The notes: a model not told the origin generated them from the sequence alone. A stretch of DNA of 64,000 nt from Ascaris suum (GCA_013433145.1 CM024184.1:1922137-1986136), one strand, 5' to 3'. Shown: positions 27,308 through 42,966, counted from the first letter of the stretch. Translations and numbers: made by a program.

Positions 27308-29578
27308 GCCCATATATTTGTTGATTTATTTCATCTGTATTCCTCGTTTAAGATTCGCAGTTTCATTGCCTTGCACCTATGCAACGTTGCCACTATTGTA
27401 AGTAGCAGTGGCGATAGTGTGTGCTTTTCGTAATTCCTGCTTGTTTCATAATCTTTCATGATACGTTTTATTATATATGACTGTGGCCTGTCTTCAATCT
27501 ATGTCAGTTATGAGCATTATAAATCATATTTGATTAGCATTTTTCTTCGATTAGAGCATCACAGATATCTTTCTCTTCCCATATTGTGCAATTTAATCTT
27601 ATATTTATTTAGAGGAATGACGATTCGTTAAATTGATCTTTTTTATCAGTCTCTGCTATGAACGTTATATATTGTTTGCATGCGATCGTCGTTGAAGTGA
27701 AAGCTGCAAAAAGTTTTTGATGCATTGAATATTGCAATTTTATTGCCCCTTTAATGTCACAAAAAAAACGCCTAATATGCTCAATTTTATTCGATGGAAG
27801 TGGATGATGGTAATGCGCTAACATAGAAAATGGGGTTCGTGAGGGGAATATTGGTGGAGTGATGCCTGCGGCAAATCTTTCCAATATGGCCATATGGGGG
27901 CTGGTGCAAGGATGTTCGCTGCTTCTTTAGCTCCTCTCATCAGGAGAGCGAGACAAGTTTATGGCCACCTATGTTTAATTTTTGTGCGCCTTTCTGTTTC
28001 CCTCTTTTTGCCTCGATATCAACTGACCTGAAAGCGTATCAGAGATTATCAAATAGCCCCGCGATCGGATGTTGCTATAAAATAGCGTAGTTTTGAATGA
28101 GCAATAGGCTATACGGAGATCGCAGATGGTTTCGATTCGTTTCATATGGTATTCGTAAGAACGATTCGACTGCATTGCCAATTTCATTTGCCACAATTCC
28201 ATATGTTTACATCGAGATAGATTGTTTTATCTCTCATTTCCATAATCTCGCCGTTGATGTTGACTATCGCTGAGAGAGATTTATTGCTTCATTATTGAAA
28301 ACAGTAATAAATAGTTAGTATAAATCGAGTATTGACTAATGCTTTAGTACCTCTTAAAGTATTGATGAAGGGGGAGGGGAAGGGGGGGGGGAGGAGCTGT
28401 AGAAAAGAGATCAACTAGAAAGGTTTTTCTTCGATGGTGACTATTATCGTATAATATTTTTCTATGAAAAGAGATGCACAGATGGCGAATTTTTTTCTCT
28501 ACAAGTTAAAACATAATTAGGAAAAGATAGAGGAATATTCGTTAGAATTTTTTCATGACGGAAGTCGATGACAAATTATGCATCATACACGTTTCTGAGC
28601 TCTTTTTTTTTTCGTTAGGAATATACTCATTAGGAATTTACTCTATGATATGAGTGTATTTATTATATTTTTAAGTGCTTTATTAAAAATAGAATTTCGT
28701 TGTCTCTTTTCATCTATTCCTTTTGTCTATCGTCGTTGTTTTTTGATTTCTCTTTGCTCATCTTTCGTTTTCCTTACCCCTCTCCCATTCGTGGCTCTTC
28801 TTGTTACTTTCTCATTTCTCCTCTCTCTCCCCCCCCCCCCCCTCCCTCTCTCTCCTCTCTCTGTTGTCTTTCCATCGTCTTTAGCGCATAAATCTCATGT
28901 GCTGTTGAAATTGACGAAATACGATGGCTGTGTTATAGTTGTTGAATTTTATAGAACTAAACGGAATGTCGTTCTCTAATCACTAGACGGAAATTTGAAG
29001 AAACGATAAAAGAAAAGAGGAGGGAGAGTTGTAGAGGTAAAATAAGATGAATTCATTGGCCAATTGGATGGAAACATATCAATGAAATAATTTTTCGATG
29101 ATATTTTCAAGTGGAATTTCATTTCATTTTGCTTGAAATGCTTTATTAGTATTCATTGAAATGTGATGCCTCTTTATGTCCCCTTTTTTTGTGAGGTGAT
29201 TTCTATTCCCATTTGAGGGCTCATTTGTTTGGTCTCGTCTTTGACGAGACGTTCATTTTGTTTCGCAAAAATTGTTCGCTATCGCTAAAATGTGTTACAT
29301 TCGTTCAATGATTTAATTTCGTTGTCGCGCATTGTCGATTTATTTTTCTTCAATTTTACTCGTGAATGATACCGCTGATTGGGCGTAGTGTTTGAATTGA
29401 CGATTTAGTTATCGGTTGTCTTATTTTGTTAGATTTGGGAATATGAGGGATAAGGATCTTTTATTCTCTCTTTATGATATACTTCTAATGATATCCATAA
29501 TTTAGGCGAAGAATTTCTAAATTATACGAAAAGGAATTTATAAATTATATAGAAAATTTAAAATATCGATATTATAGG

Positions 29579-29617
<39 letters not shown>

Positions 29618-32600
29618 GTCGACATCCTCCGATCGCTAAAACGATACACAACACCTAATTTCGATATCTCTAATTCGAAATTATTCACCTTCTCTCATTC
29701 TCTGCCTTTCTTCAGCTCATTATACTATGCAATGATAATATTGAGTAGACAGGTAATCATTTCAGGTGTATTATTACTAGCGGCGCTACTAATGTTAAGT
29801 GCATTGATATATGCACGTATTTCACGTTCACGTTGTCAACACGTCGAACGTGATATTGTACTCACTCAACGACCAACTATATTGCTGCTTTATACCGATG
29901 ATTGTGTTGCACATTCATCATGTATTTTAGTATTGGCTAAATTCTTGGAAGATTTTGCGAACGCTATCGTACATGTCGATCAACTGGAGTTGAACACTGC
30001 AGGTTATTAGTTTGTTATTGATAATTATGGTATCTAGGTTATTATTGTATAGGGAATCTTCGAGGTTTAATGCTTTCGTCTATTTTCGCCTCCCTTCTTC
30101 TTCTTCTCAGATTGAATATAAATCACGATCCGTTCGGATGAGATTTTTTGTTTACTGGTTCGTTGATATTACATAATAATCCCAGGCATTTTATAGATTT
30201 TTCTTGCTTAATTGCGTTTGCCAAGTTTTTATAGAGTCCATTCGAGGTAATATGAGGTCGTTTCATCCGTTTTTCTCTGATCAAAAAATCTCTTTATTAT
30301 TGAGGCTTTTGGAGGTGATTACTCTTCGATAGTGATCGTCATAAAGTGGAGTCTTAAAATTTTTGATCATATGAGTGGGAAATTTGAAGGGGGTTTTGTT
30401 TAGGTCGAAGTTCAATCGTTAATTGCAATTTTCATTATTTATTCAAAAATTTGCATCTATTTATTTAGCTGATAGTTAAGAAATTTTTCATACGCCTACG
30501 AATATCGTTGCTAATCGTTTGAAAATTATTAGTGGTTGTTGTTGAGGTTCAGTGTTCGAATGCGACGATCGTTTTGTTGCTCACTTTCTTTAGATGTGAT
30601 CTTCTCTATATTAATCAAAGGGATAAGGTTTTTAACATCCGAATTGAACGGATCCTCGTGATCGGATGGTAACAGGAATCCGATGATGATATCAGTGTTG
30701 GGGGCGTTGTAGTTAAAGTAAGGTCCATTAAAGGTGTGATTCCAACACGTTGGCTGGTGGATATGTTTGCGAAATCGAAATTCGTGATTGTGGTCTTTTC
30801 TGAAGGCTCTCAATTGGTTCTTGAAGGGAAGACACTTCAGTGTGGACGTCCCTTTCCGGATCTGTTTGATACCGCCATCAATCATGTAATGTCGGTGAGC
30901 TAATCGTTTTTCTTTTCCTTTCATATTTTTGTGTTTTTCGCCATCGGTTTATTGTCTTATGACTAATGAATTGTTATGACAAAGAATAACACAGATACCT
31001 GTGCGTGAATACCATTACCTTTTGCGCACTACAGCACGTGATTCATCAACTTCAGATGCGTATGATGCTTATAGAACACAGGTGCTTCTTCAACTATGAT
31101 AATGTTATTGATGCCAGCCAATTTGTTTCATATCTGAAGTAGTCTTTTGTATTGTTGCATCACATTGAATCGCCCAGAAAGTGACGGCTTATTTATATCA
31201 AACTCATGTTTGTTGGGTCGTCGGCTTGATGCTCGTCGATTTTTAAGCATTAAATGATTCAATGTTCTATCTAACCTGAAGACCATCGAAGCTCATACAC
31301 CGAAACGACTATAATTTCCGGACGGTCTAATAGAAATGGCCAGTATTATTGCTCAGGTGATATAAATCATTAAGCGATCACAGGTGTTTTACCCTTAATG
31401 GGATCCAGTCAGGTAACTAATGTTTTCGATTCAAATCCAATAATCCTTGCAATTTGCCTTTCTTTGGCTTCACGGTTAGAATGTGCAAATGGAGTTCATC
31501 GTTGCTTGAAGTTTTCAATGTGCTGTCAAAAGTGTTTGCTGAAACACCGATTCTGCAGGAATTGAATCGGCATATTGCCTCACAACGAGCTGCTACGTCA
31601 CGTGTGATTTGTACGCGTTTCATATTCTTGCATATGTCTTATTCACCGTCTTCGGTTATTCCACCAAATATTGCCGCATTCCCTGTTCGTATCTTATCGA
31701 TCCCAGCACAGGTAAATGCTTTATATTATTTGTTCAATTTTTATTTTATTTTATTGAATATAGAGAGTTGATTTGATTAGTGGAAGTTACAAAGAAAAAT
31801 GACTGAATCGATCAGAATTATTAACGAGATTATTCGAAGTTGGGTTTGTTTTCTTTTTAATTTTGGATCGATCATCATTTCTAAAGAAATCGATTCCATA
31901 GCAGCAAGTATATTGAACATTTTCACTAAATGTTCCGCAAAGTGACAGCTTTTAGTTTAATTTGTCGTCGTTTCTTCCGTTTTTTTTTCTTATTGATGAT
32001 AAATATTGGTTGCAATATAAAAATTTCTTGGACTTATCCACCCGAGAGTTGAGAGTAAATCAGGTACAGAATGCATTTCACCTCAATTTTGTTTTAATTT
32101 TAAATCAATGAAATGTTTAATTTGCCCATAAACTTACCCATAAATCGTTTAAGGTGATGCTGTAGAATGGGAGTTTTACTGAATAAATGTTTAAGAAATT
32201 AGCGGCATTGATAGATGCGGGAAGGTAATAACCACTAGTGATTTTTATTTAGCACTCTTTCACTTCACTGTTTAGCAAGAGCACTTCTATCACGCCAAGC
32301 TTCGCTAGGCTATGCGAATTTGTATTCTTCCCAATTCGCCTCCCCACTATTGATTATTTAGTTATGTAACGGCTCCGGTAGAACTTTCTCTTCCGCGGCT
32401 AGGCTCCTTGTTGGCTTTCGGCACTTATTCGAATTGTCCAAATGCACAAAGTTCTTACAAGACATTATCAGGAATCGTAGAGTTGTCGTTGGTGGTCTCC
32501 TGTCATATCTGTAGCCACTTCGAGAGCTCTTCATTGTTGCATTAACAACGGTTTGCATTGTTGTGACTTTTTGATGAACGAACTCTATGCAAGAAGGTAT

Positions 32601-34871
32601 CCGGAATGTGTGCTCCGCATTTTCATAGGTGAAGAGATTTCAGGTGACTAGTATCTTCAGGTTGGGGAATTGATAGCACACTTACATGAGCAGCCGGTTG
32701 GTTCACGGATAGTACATCAAGCTGACACAACTCAACTGGAAAGTGCAATTGAGGAGGTTCTTGCCTTCAGACGCTCGAATCCATCGTGGCTAGAAAATCG
32801 AATCGCTCAAAATGTAGATAAGGTTAGCTCTTATTTCCAATGGTTTTATCACAGCAGTGGTTAATTGTCTGGTGGTGAAAAGTGAGTGAAATCCGACTTT
32901 CTTCTTTCTCCCTCTGCCGCTTCTGCTTCCCACCACACCATATCTTTTCTTTTTTTACGCTCATTCTCTAGCTTCTCTCCTTATCACCTCACCCCTCTGA
33001 CCCCCCACCTTCCTTCCAGCATTCACCTTTTTTTGTGTCCGTTTCTTTGGTAGGTTTTAATTGCGCAAGTTTTATGCAAAAACATCAATGTGTAATGGCT
33101 GTGCTAAGTCAACAGTGAAGTGGGTTGTGGTGTTGTTGCTTATTTGCAGCCGGCTGCACTGTCACCGCACTCACTTATCGCTCGGTTATCGTTCATCATT
33201 CCAGCATTTAGCGATGATAGTCAATGGATTTCACTTTTTACTGCTTTTGATTATAATATAACTTTGCCATTTTGTGCTCTTGCATGGATAATATTTCTTG
33301 TGTTTAGAGTTATTCCGCTCAAAAGTTACTGAATGTCTTTCAGCTGAAGAAGGCGAAGCTAGGCGGGGGTGAGTGCAGGGAATATAGCTATTTTCATTCA
33401 GCCGTAGATATCACCTTCACCACCAAGCAGTTGGGTTAGATTTAAAATTGAAACTGGAATGTCTTGACTTCTAGGTGTTCATTTTATTCAGTTTCCTGTT
33501 TTAAATAACAATCATTTCCATCCAGAGTTTTCCTGTCCCTATTTCAAGGGTTGATATGAAGCGAGTCTCATATTCGTTGATCTTCTATTAGCAGAGTCTC
33601 CTGTTTGATGATCAAATGCTTCTATGAGAATATGGTAAGCAGTTGAAGAATCGTTGTTTGTCTGCGATCAAGGATCATTTTCAGGAGGCAGTAAGAGCAG
33701 ATATTTCATCGTTGCCGTTGAGTGAACCGCAGTCATTCCCCTCATTCGATGAGCAGATTCGATTGGCACGCGATTTCAATATTGAGCCACCTGATGTCGA
33801 ACCAACTTTGGTTCGTTCCTTGTTTAAAATATTGTTTTATTCTTTTTTTTTCCAGAATCGTTCATTTTTTTTTTTGTTTAATAAGGCTTGACCTATTAAA
33901 CCTTTCATATGCTCAAGTTTGTATGAGGTGGTAATAATGCGGCTGATTATTGTATTTCAGTCGATTTCGTATTGGAGAGATATTTTTAGGAAACGGTGAG
34001 GGCCACGAGAAAAAGAGCGAAGAGGTGGGAGGAGGGAGGGATGGAGGAGAGGCGTTCTTAACCCGTTTCAGCATAACCTCTCGTATGAAAAATGGAGGTT
34101 TTTAGTCCAAAGTAATTGCACTCCTCTTCGTTCTCGTCGGTTTTTTTCTCTTTTTTTTCATTCATCACTAATCGAAAAGCTAGCACTCTCTTGAGTAGAA
34201 CTCGGCTCGGCTTGCAAATGAGGAAACTGCGGCCATGATCCGATCTTGTCGGGAAGGCTCCGATTTATTGATTTACGGGTGCCGGCTGTTTGACATGGCA
34301 GTATTTAGTCGATTTGCCCAGATAAGGTCCATTCATCCGGTGCTTACAGTCGCCTCGCCGGTGTCCGCAACGTTTACAGCGGGCTAAGGCTTATATATGT
34401 CAGTTAGGTTGACTTGATCATATTTCCCCAATTTTATTCACTTATGGTTTTCGATACCGCTAGAGTGTTTTGGAGAATTGCTTTCGTCACCGGTGCTTGG
34501 AGTGAAGGGAGGGGAGGGGAAGGCGGGGGAAGTGAGGTCGCTGTCGAAATGTGCTAGCTGTTTGCTCACCGATTTTTCCTCTTTCTTCGTCCTTGTCTTT
34601 CCTCTCGCATATTCTGTTGCGTTGTCCGTTTGGATCTTGTTATGTCATTGAGACTTTACCAATCCTCACTTATAATAACGTTGCTAAATTTGGCTGGCAA
34701 GTTGGTATCGAATTTGATATTTCGTTTATTGATACTTAATCATCTTCATATTATCACCTGTTGTGTCTATTATTATTGCGCAGTTTTAGTATTCGAGAGA
34801 GTGGAATTGGCGTCGACGAATCACGCTTTGCACTAATTGGGTCACCAGATGATGAGTCCGACTCTAGTTGA
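22441..34871 (+). CDS. IL-17 receptor-like protein with SEFIR domain
   Basis: Single-pass receptor predicted to bind IL-17-type cytokines and signal through a SEFIR domain. Exons, all GT-AG and phase-consistent: 22441-22685, 23642-23762, 24727-24891, 25962-26307, 29766-30002, 30734-30894, 31559-31711, 32661-32822, 33685-33810, 33961-33995 and 34790-34871 (TGA), giving about 610 residues. The ectodomain (to about residue 285) has N-glycosylation sequons NYS, NGT and NIS, many cysteines, and a fibronectin-like second half (WSPLVIVD, VWLRYERPSD, VPAGNYSAFVYV). A membrane helix (about 286-309) is split by an intron at LALALLG/VLLLAALL. SEFIR landmarks: TILLLYTDD, ELNTAG.IPTRWLVDMF, FVIVVFSEGSQ, FPDLFDTAINHV, RFIFLHMSYSP, then AIEEVLAFRRSNPSWLENRI, like the last helix of human IL-17RA. 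The C-terminal tail is acidic (SPDDESDSS). Uncertain points: the start (22441 or 22363; neither gives a clear signal peptide), the acceptor at 30734 (30711 or 30716 also keep frame), and a possible in-frame extra exon 30995-31081. C. elegans has such receptors; I do not assign a paralogue. Confidence 0.85.
24923..24938 (+). repeat. Poly(G) tract 30 bp after a splice donor
   Basis: Uninterrupted G run in the intron starting at 24892 of the receptor gene; one of several donor-proximal G or C tracts. Confidence 0.85.
25029..25325 (-). CDS. Candidate nested minus-strand exon, unknown product
   Basis: An open frame of about 95 codons on the minus strand within the third intron of the receptor gene, ending in TAA at 25029 and open upstream to about 25322. 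Composition looks protein-like: GHYVGENFSFNVTFNVQFAK, a Ser/Ala-rich segment, then IIIARVQLPS and a basic C-terminal part. It contains a possible NVT sequon. No family is recognised and no partner exon was found. It may be an exon of a nested gene, a pseudogene piece, or chance. Confidence 0.3.
27223..27306. repeat. (TA)n microsatellite in a receptor intron
   Basis: Alternating TA, about 84 bp, in the large intron between receptor exons 4 and 5. Confidence 0.97.
27840..28202 (-). CDS. Candidate nested minus-strand exons, unknown product
   Basis: From an ATG at 28202 (MELWQMKLAMQSNRSYEYHM and onward) an open frame runs to TTTCAG/GTCAG near 28026, a good donor-like junction. About 90 bp further down the minus strand a second stretch is open in one frame (AKEAANILAPAPIWPYWKDL and onward) and stops near 27830. 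Both read like ordinary protein, but the join was not phase-checked and no family is recognised. They lie in the large receptor intron on the opposite strand. Confidence 0.25.
28824..28856 (+). repeat. Poly(C)/CT tract
   Basis: A C run of about ten bases inside a CT-rich stretch in the receptor intron; no coding role seen. Confidence 0.8.
29579..29614 (+). repeat. (GA)n microsatellite
   Basis: Seventeen or so GA units, about 150 bp before the receptor's membrane-helix exon. Confidence 0.95.
30995..31081 (+). other. Possible alternative cassette exon of the receptor
   Basis: The stretch between ACACAG and GTGCTT is 87 nt, exactly 29 codons, open in frame and phase 0 at both ends (IPVREYHYLLRTTARDSSTS and nine more residues). 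Including it would lengthen a SEFIR loop. Direct splicing from 30894 to 31559 gives a better family fit, so I left it out of the main model. Confidence 0.35.
34020..34420. other. G-rich tract and GC-rich island in the last receptor intron
   Basis: A purine/G-rich tract (34.01-34.06 kb) follows the donor at 33996. Then 34.20-34.38 kb is clearly GC-richer than its surroundings but has stops in the frames I read. It may be a non-coding RNA, decayed exon or conserved element; nothing specific is recognised. Confidence 0.3.
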
Positions 34872-38238
<3,367 letters not shown>

Positions 38239-39801
38239 ATGGAGGAGTCGGAGCGTTGTCGCAAGAAGGAGCGCCGCAAAGTTGAGAAGAGACATAAATG
38301 CCCGAATTGCGAGGCAGCTTTTGCATTCCCCAATAAGCTTCGGCTTCATATCAATTCGCATCATTCTCGTAAGTTGTTGCTCTCATTTTGAATGAAAATA
38401 GAGGTGAGGGGGGGGGGGGGGGAGGGAGAATGCAATTGGGCGCTGAGTTTCCGGCATTGAAGTGGGGAAAAGGTTAATTGGTGCGTCGATGTGTGTCTCG
38501 ATTCTTGAATGCTATGGCTAGGGTTTTTTCATCTCTGAATCGGGGTCTTGAAGCATTTGACCTTCTTATCCGAGGTTGTTAAATGTCATTTTGTCAGCTG
38601 GCAATAAACAGATTGGTCATTAAAAATAGAGCATTGTGGATTTTGTGTGTTAATTTATTTCGCGTATATTCCTTTGCTTTATTTGTTGATTTTTATGCTA
38701 GTGGCGGTCAAGCTTAGCACGTCGGGTTGATTCTGACTTCGATTATGTCACGAAGTCCGCAGCTTCTAGCGGGGATAGTTTTTTAATCCAGACTTTCGAG
38801 GATAGTTGAATCGACCATTCGAACTGATTTCCTAACTATAGTTGCCGAGAGAAATTGAATCGACTATTGGATTATACCCATGATTAATTAAAAGCCTTCT
38901 TTATTGTATATAAATATTTAGTGTCGCATGTTTGTGATCGTTGTGAGGCACGATTCGATCGTTTCGTTCAGCTGAGAACACATATGGCATTTGCACATAA
39001 AACAAAGCATCAGTGCCATCTATGTGCTTATTCTTCGAGCGTAAAGGCCGAATTACGGAAACATATAGTGGCAAATCATGAGAATGGAGTAACATGTACC
39101 ATCGATGGATGTAATATCACGATCGCATATAACAGGTCATTTGTTTCATTTTGTCGTCACTTCCCCATCAGTTCTTTCTTCCGCTTAGTTGAGCAAACAA
39201 GTCTTGTTGGATTGATTTTAGAGATATCCTTGAATCCTGAAGGACAAATTTGCCGAGGAGTTTGCCTTGAACCCTTCAAGTTTGCTTTGAATGGTATCCT
39301 TAAATAAACTAACAAGTTTACCTTGAATTTCAAAGTAGTACATTTTAAGGACATCTTCGTGCTAAAATGTGGGATGCTTTCTTCTATTAATTTCTTCTGT
39401 TGGGACACTGCTTGTTTTGTTGTTTGTTTTTTTAAGGAACGATTGCAAGTGGTTCTTCTTTAAAATAGATTTGAAAAAATATAACAAATATTTATTTGCC
39501 ATTGATATTCCAGGGAGAAGTTGCCTTCACCAAGAAGCCGTAGAGAAGATGAACGGATTTATTGGCAGCATCGAAGTTTTGATAGACATTCACTATTTTC
39601 ACTTGGTGAGCATAAATGCCGTGGAGAAATTTTTGCGCATTTCCTTGATTGTGTGCAGCACTAGGCGTGGTGGAGTATACGATGGTGAATTTGGATTGAC
39701 AGCTGCTTGCTAGCGAGTATACGCTTTTTGAGGATAGAGGTAGTGGACTGGAGGGATACGAGGGGAAGGGATTCTAATCAAATAATTTGACCCTCCAACA
39801 G

Positions 39802-39895
<94 letters not shown>

Positions 39896-42568
39896 AAGAT
39901 TGAAAAGGCACATTCGAGAGGTGCATTGTTCGGATACGAAAAAAAAGTCTACAATAGCCGATGGTCATTCGACAGAAGGACTGAGCAATGGAGGTACACC
40001 GACTGATGATTGCTCTAGTATCGCAAGCACACATGAGGATATCGGTGAATGCAGCAATATGGTGCAGCATAATGATTCACCAGTGGAGACGCCCTTAGTA
40101 GAACCACCGGATTTGGCTAATTGTGACCAGTCAAGCGCAGCGGCAACATGCGAACCTCATGGCGATGGTTCGTATTATTTGACTAATTTCGCGTACTTTT
40201 ATTCGGCGGTGAATAAGAGAGTTTCTGGAGTTTGATTTCTGTTTTTTTTATTTAGGCGTTTTTTTGTTGGTTGCAGCATTGGTTGAAACTGTCTCTTCAG
40301 CTGTAATGAGGTGATGACATTTTGACGGCTTGGAATGTAAGGCGGGAGGTAGGAGGAGGTGCGTAGAGAAAATTGAGGTGGTGATCGTTTCAAGAATAGT
40401 AAATTGTAACTGAATAGTACTCTCAAGGAATTGGATCTGATCGTTTTCCTTCTTATGAGGTTGTATGTACTTTCTTGAAACATAAGTTGTATGTACTTTC
40501 TAGCGCTTAACAGTAGAAACATATTGGTATAGAATAGTTGTGATGTTTTTTGAACACATTTAATGGAGTTAAATTTATTGAAAAGGATTGTTGTGAAATC
40601 ATTTAGGTGGCACAAACCCGAGCGACGAGGCGGAGAAAGAGTCGACCTGCTCAACTGCAATATCCGACCAGGCACCGAGCTGTATGGCAACCTGTTCTCA
40701 TTACTCTGACAGTCGGTCCGTTGGGTCGTTCGGCTCTAGTAGGGGAGAAGAAGATTTCTCGGATGGAGACGATTTTACTATGGAGGCAGAAGCTGATGAG
40801 CTGGAAGTGCAGGAATATCCGGCGGATGACGCGATATGTCAAGGTAGTTTTATAGTTTATTTTTGATGGGTGGAGGTGAGAAAGAGTAAAATCGTTTAGG
40901 TTTAATATCGTTCATTTTTTTACGAGTGTTGTATCCTTTGATATCGTTCACTCCTTCTCAAGGAATGTTGTATGAGATCTGATATCTGGCCTAAGCGAGC
41001 ACCGAAGGTGTGTATTTAAGAATTCATCAATTCAGCAAGAACAAATGTGAGCATCGATGCTTGATGGCTCTTTTTCTTAGGCTATATTGGTTTGGTGGAA
41101 TCTTCAGACTACTTCTTATTGTTGTTTTTATATTCTTATTTCATTTCCATATTTGTTATAAATGGGGGGGGGGGGGATCTGTCTTTAATGTACCCCATTG
41201 TGATGCTTTTTAGGTGGCTGGAGAGAGGAGAGGTAGAGAGGAGGAAAAGTCCGATAGCGTTCGCTTCAGAGGTTGTTCTAATAATATTTTGATCACTTGA
41301 AGAAGTTTTAGGAAGGAGTTATCCGCTAGTACGAATATAGATCAGTAATTGAGAGATTGATTTTCTCGCCTGTGGAAGGACGTCTATTCAGCAAATACGG
41401 TAATTTATTTTGTTTTATTTTTTTGGCTCATTCGCTTGTTAAATTTATTATTAGGCGAATTTATGTGTGCGGTATGTCGAAAACGATTTCGAACATTGCG
41501 CAACGAGAAACGACACTATAGACGTGTTCACGATCGAACCTATAAGAAACCGGACAGGGAAAGAAAATATCGATGCGATGAGCAAGGTTGTGGACGTGCG
41601 TTCTACTTACCGGCCAAGCTACGCGAACATCAGGCTTTCCATAAAGGTACAAAACTGTTCTCGATCTGCTTTCCATTTATTCCTCGTTCTTCACCCTCCC
41701 CCCTTTCCCCTCCCCCCCCCCCCCCTTCGCCACTCTTTCCGCTTATCTGCCATGAAAAGAATGAAAGTCACGAACCCCTCGGCTTCATCGATATTGAAGT
41801 TTTATTGAGATTGATGTTGCTCAGGAGCTCCAGGGATTATTTTCAGGTGAAAATGTGATATCGTGCAACAATTGTGAAAAGTATTTCAAAAGTCGCGCTT
41901 TATACGCCGTTCATCTACGCCGTTATCATCAGCTAAGTATAAGAGATGTAAATTGTTCACCAAGGTTCATTTCGGTGCTGAAGGTCGAAGCTAGTGAGCC
42001 CTTCCAACTTATCAACGAATCGAGCACCTCCGACAAACTACCTGATGATATTGCGGTTAGCTCAACTTCTGATCCTATTGCAAATGAATGCGTACGTGAT
42101 GTTATGGCCTCAGATTCACATATGTTTTTAAATGGGCGCAAAAGTGATGCTGTATCGTCTGAGTCAAGCGTTGCTTCGACTGGCGAGATGCCATCGGTTT
42201 CTTCCGGCCACTTTGTGAACACGGATTCGGAATGCAGCAAGGATTCTGGTGGAGCTGATGTCTGTTGCTCCAGTTCGGGTTCCGGCACGGCTTCAGGTGT
42301 TGCTGTGCTCTCGTCGGTTTTCATCGATAATCGTTCGGGCGTTGATGCGAGCTTTGCTGGTAGTGAGGGAAACGTTCCAGTAGCTGCTGCCTTGGGAGGG
42401 AGTGCCATAGATTCGGCTTCAGCTTCCATTATGGTTTCTAGAAAGGCAGATGGATCTTGTGGATCGAACTCAGAGGCAAATGTTACTGCCTCAGTGGAGG
42501 ATCAGAGAAGAACTTGCGAAAGGGCAGCACTAGCCTCGTCAAATGCGGTCTCATTGTCGTTAGTATGA
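38239..42568 (+). CDS. C2H2 zinc-finger protein with seven fingers
   Basis: Six exons keep phase from ATG to TGA: 38239-38368, 38922-39135, 39899-40167, 40607-40843, 41455-41646 and 41847-42568, about 587 residues. Probably a nuclear nucleic-acid-binding protein, likely a transcription factor. Fingers: CPNCEAAF...HINSHH, CDRCEARF...HMAFAH, CHLCAYSS...HIVANH, CTIDGCNI...HIREVH (split by an intron, with 11 instead of 12 residues between second Cys and first His), then after an acidic/Ser-rich linker of about 165 residues CAVCRKRF...HYRRVH, CDEQGCGRAF...HQAFH and CNNCEKYF...HLRRYH. The roughly 200-residue C-terminus is rich in Ser, Ala, Val and Asp and is probably disordered. ATG 38239 is the first ATG after an in-frame TAA. 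Upstream TTTCAG at 38131-38136 may be a trans-splice site. No known orthologue is recognised. The short finger 4 hints that the 39135/39899 junction may be off by a codon. Confidence 0.85.
38404..38422 (+). repeat. Poly(G) tract after zinc-finger exon 1
   Basis: Long G run about 40 bp into the first intron of the zinc-finger gene. Confidence 0.85.
39803..39893. repeat. (TA)n array abutting a splice acceptor
   Basis: About 91 bp of alternating TA ends only five bases before the TTGAAG acceptor of zinc-finger exon 3, taking the place of the usual polypyrimidine tract. Confidence 0.95.
41160..41177 (+). repeat. Poly(G) tract in zinc-finger intron 4
   Basis: G run of about 13 bases in the intron between exons 4 and 5. 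Confidence 0.8.
41697..41726 (+). repeat. Poly(C) tract in zinc-finger intron 5
   Basis: C-rich run, including about 15 consecutive C, 50-80 bp after the donor at 41647. Confidence 0.85.
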
Positions 42569-42960
42569 ACCGAAGGTGAGATATCTCTTGCTTCGAGTAC
42601 TGAAAGTTATGACCTGAGCTAGTGCTATAATTCGGAACGATATGCAATGTTCAGGTTGTTTGACTCAGTGGAGTATGAAAATAAGAGGTTGCTAATTATG
42701 TATTGTTCTTGTCTTTGATCTTTTTTGCAGACATATCTACAAGCTCATAAATTGTGATGAATTCACGTTGTTTGACTTTGCTAAATTCTATTTTATTTTA
42801 CAGATGGATGTTCGATGAATAATTGTTATTGAGATGGTTATATTGAGATGTATTGAATCGATAGATAGGTTTCGATTAGTAGGGCATAGAATGTATTTTG
42901 AGGAGCATAATAGTGAAGCGGAAATCTCACAGCGAGAATTTCATTGGGATGTTTCGATGA

Positions 42961-42966
42961 AATAAA
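42961..42966 (+). terminator. Polyadenylation hexamer AATAAA
   Basis: The first AATAAA seen downstream of the zinc-finger stop, about 390 bases after it, in a non-coding context. Confidence 0.45.

Noticed and set aside
30529..30924. 131-codon minus-strand open frame
   Set aside because: Antisense of the receptor's SEFIR exon, whose plus-strand reading matches the family.
39514..39606. Possible extra zinc-finger exon between TTCCAG and GTGAGC
   Set aside because: Its exit phase does not match exon 3 at 39899, and it would break finger 4.
39710..40070. Tyr-Ile repeat open frames over (TA)n arrays here and elsewhere
   Set aside because: Artefacts of the microsatellites.
41929..42429. 166-codon minus-strand open frame
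   Set aside because: Antisense of the zinc-finger gene's Ser/Ala-rich last exon.
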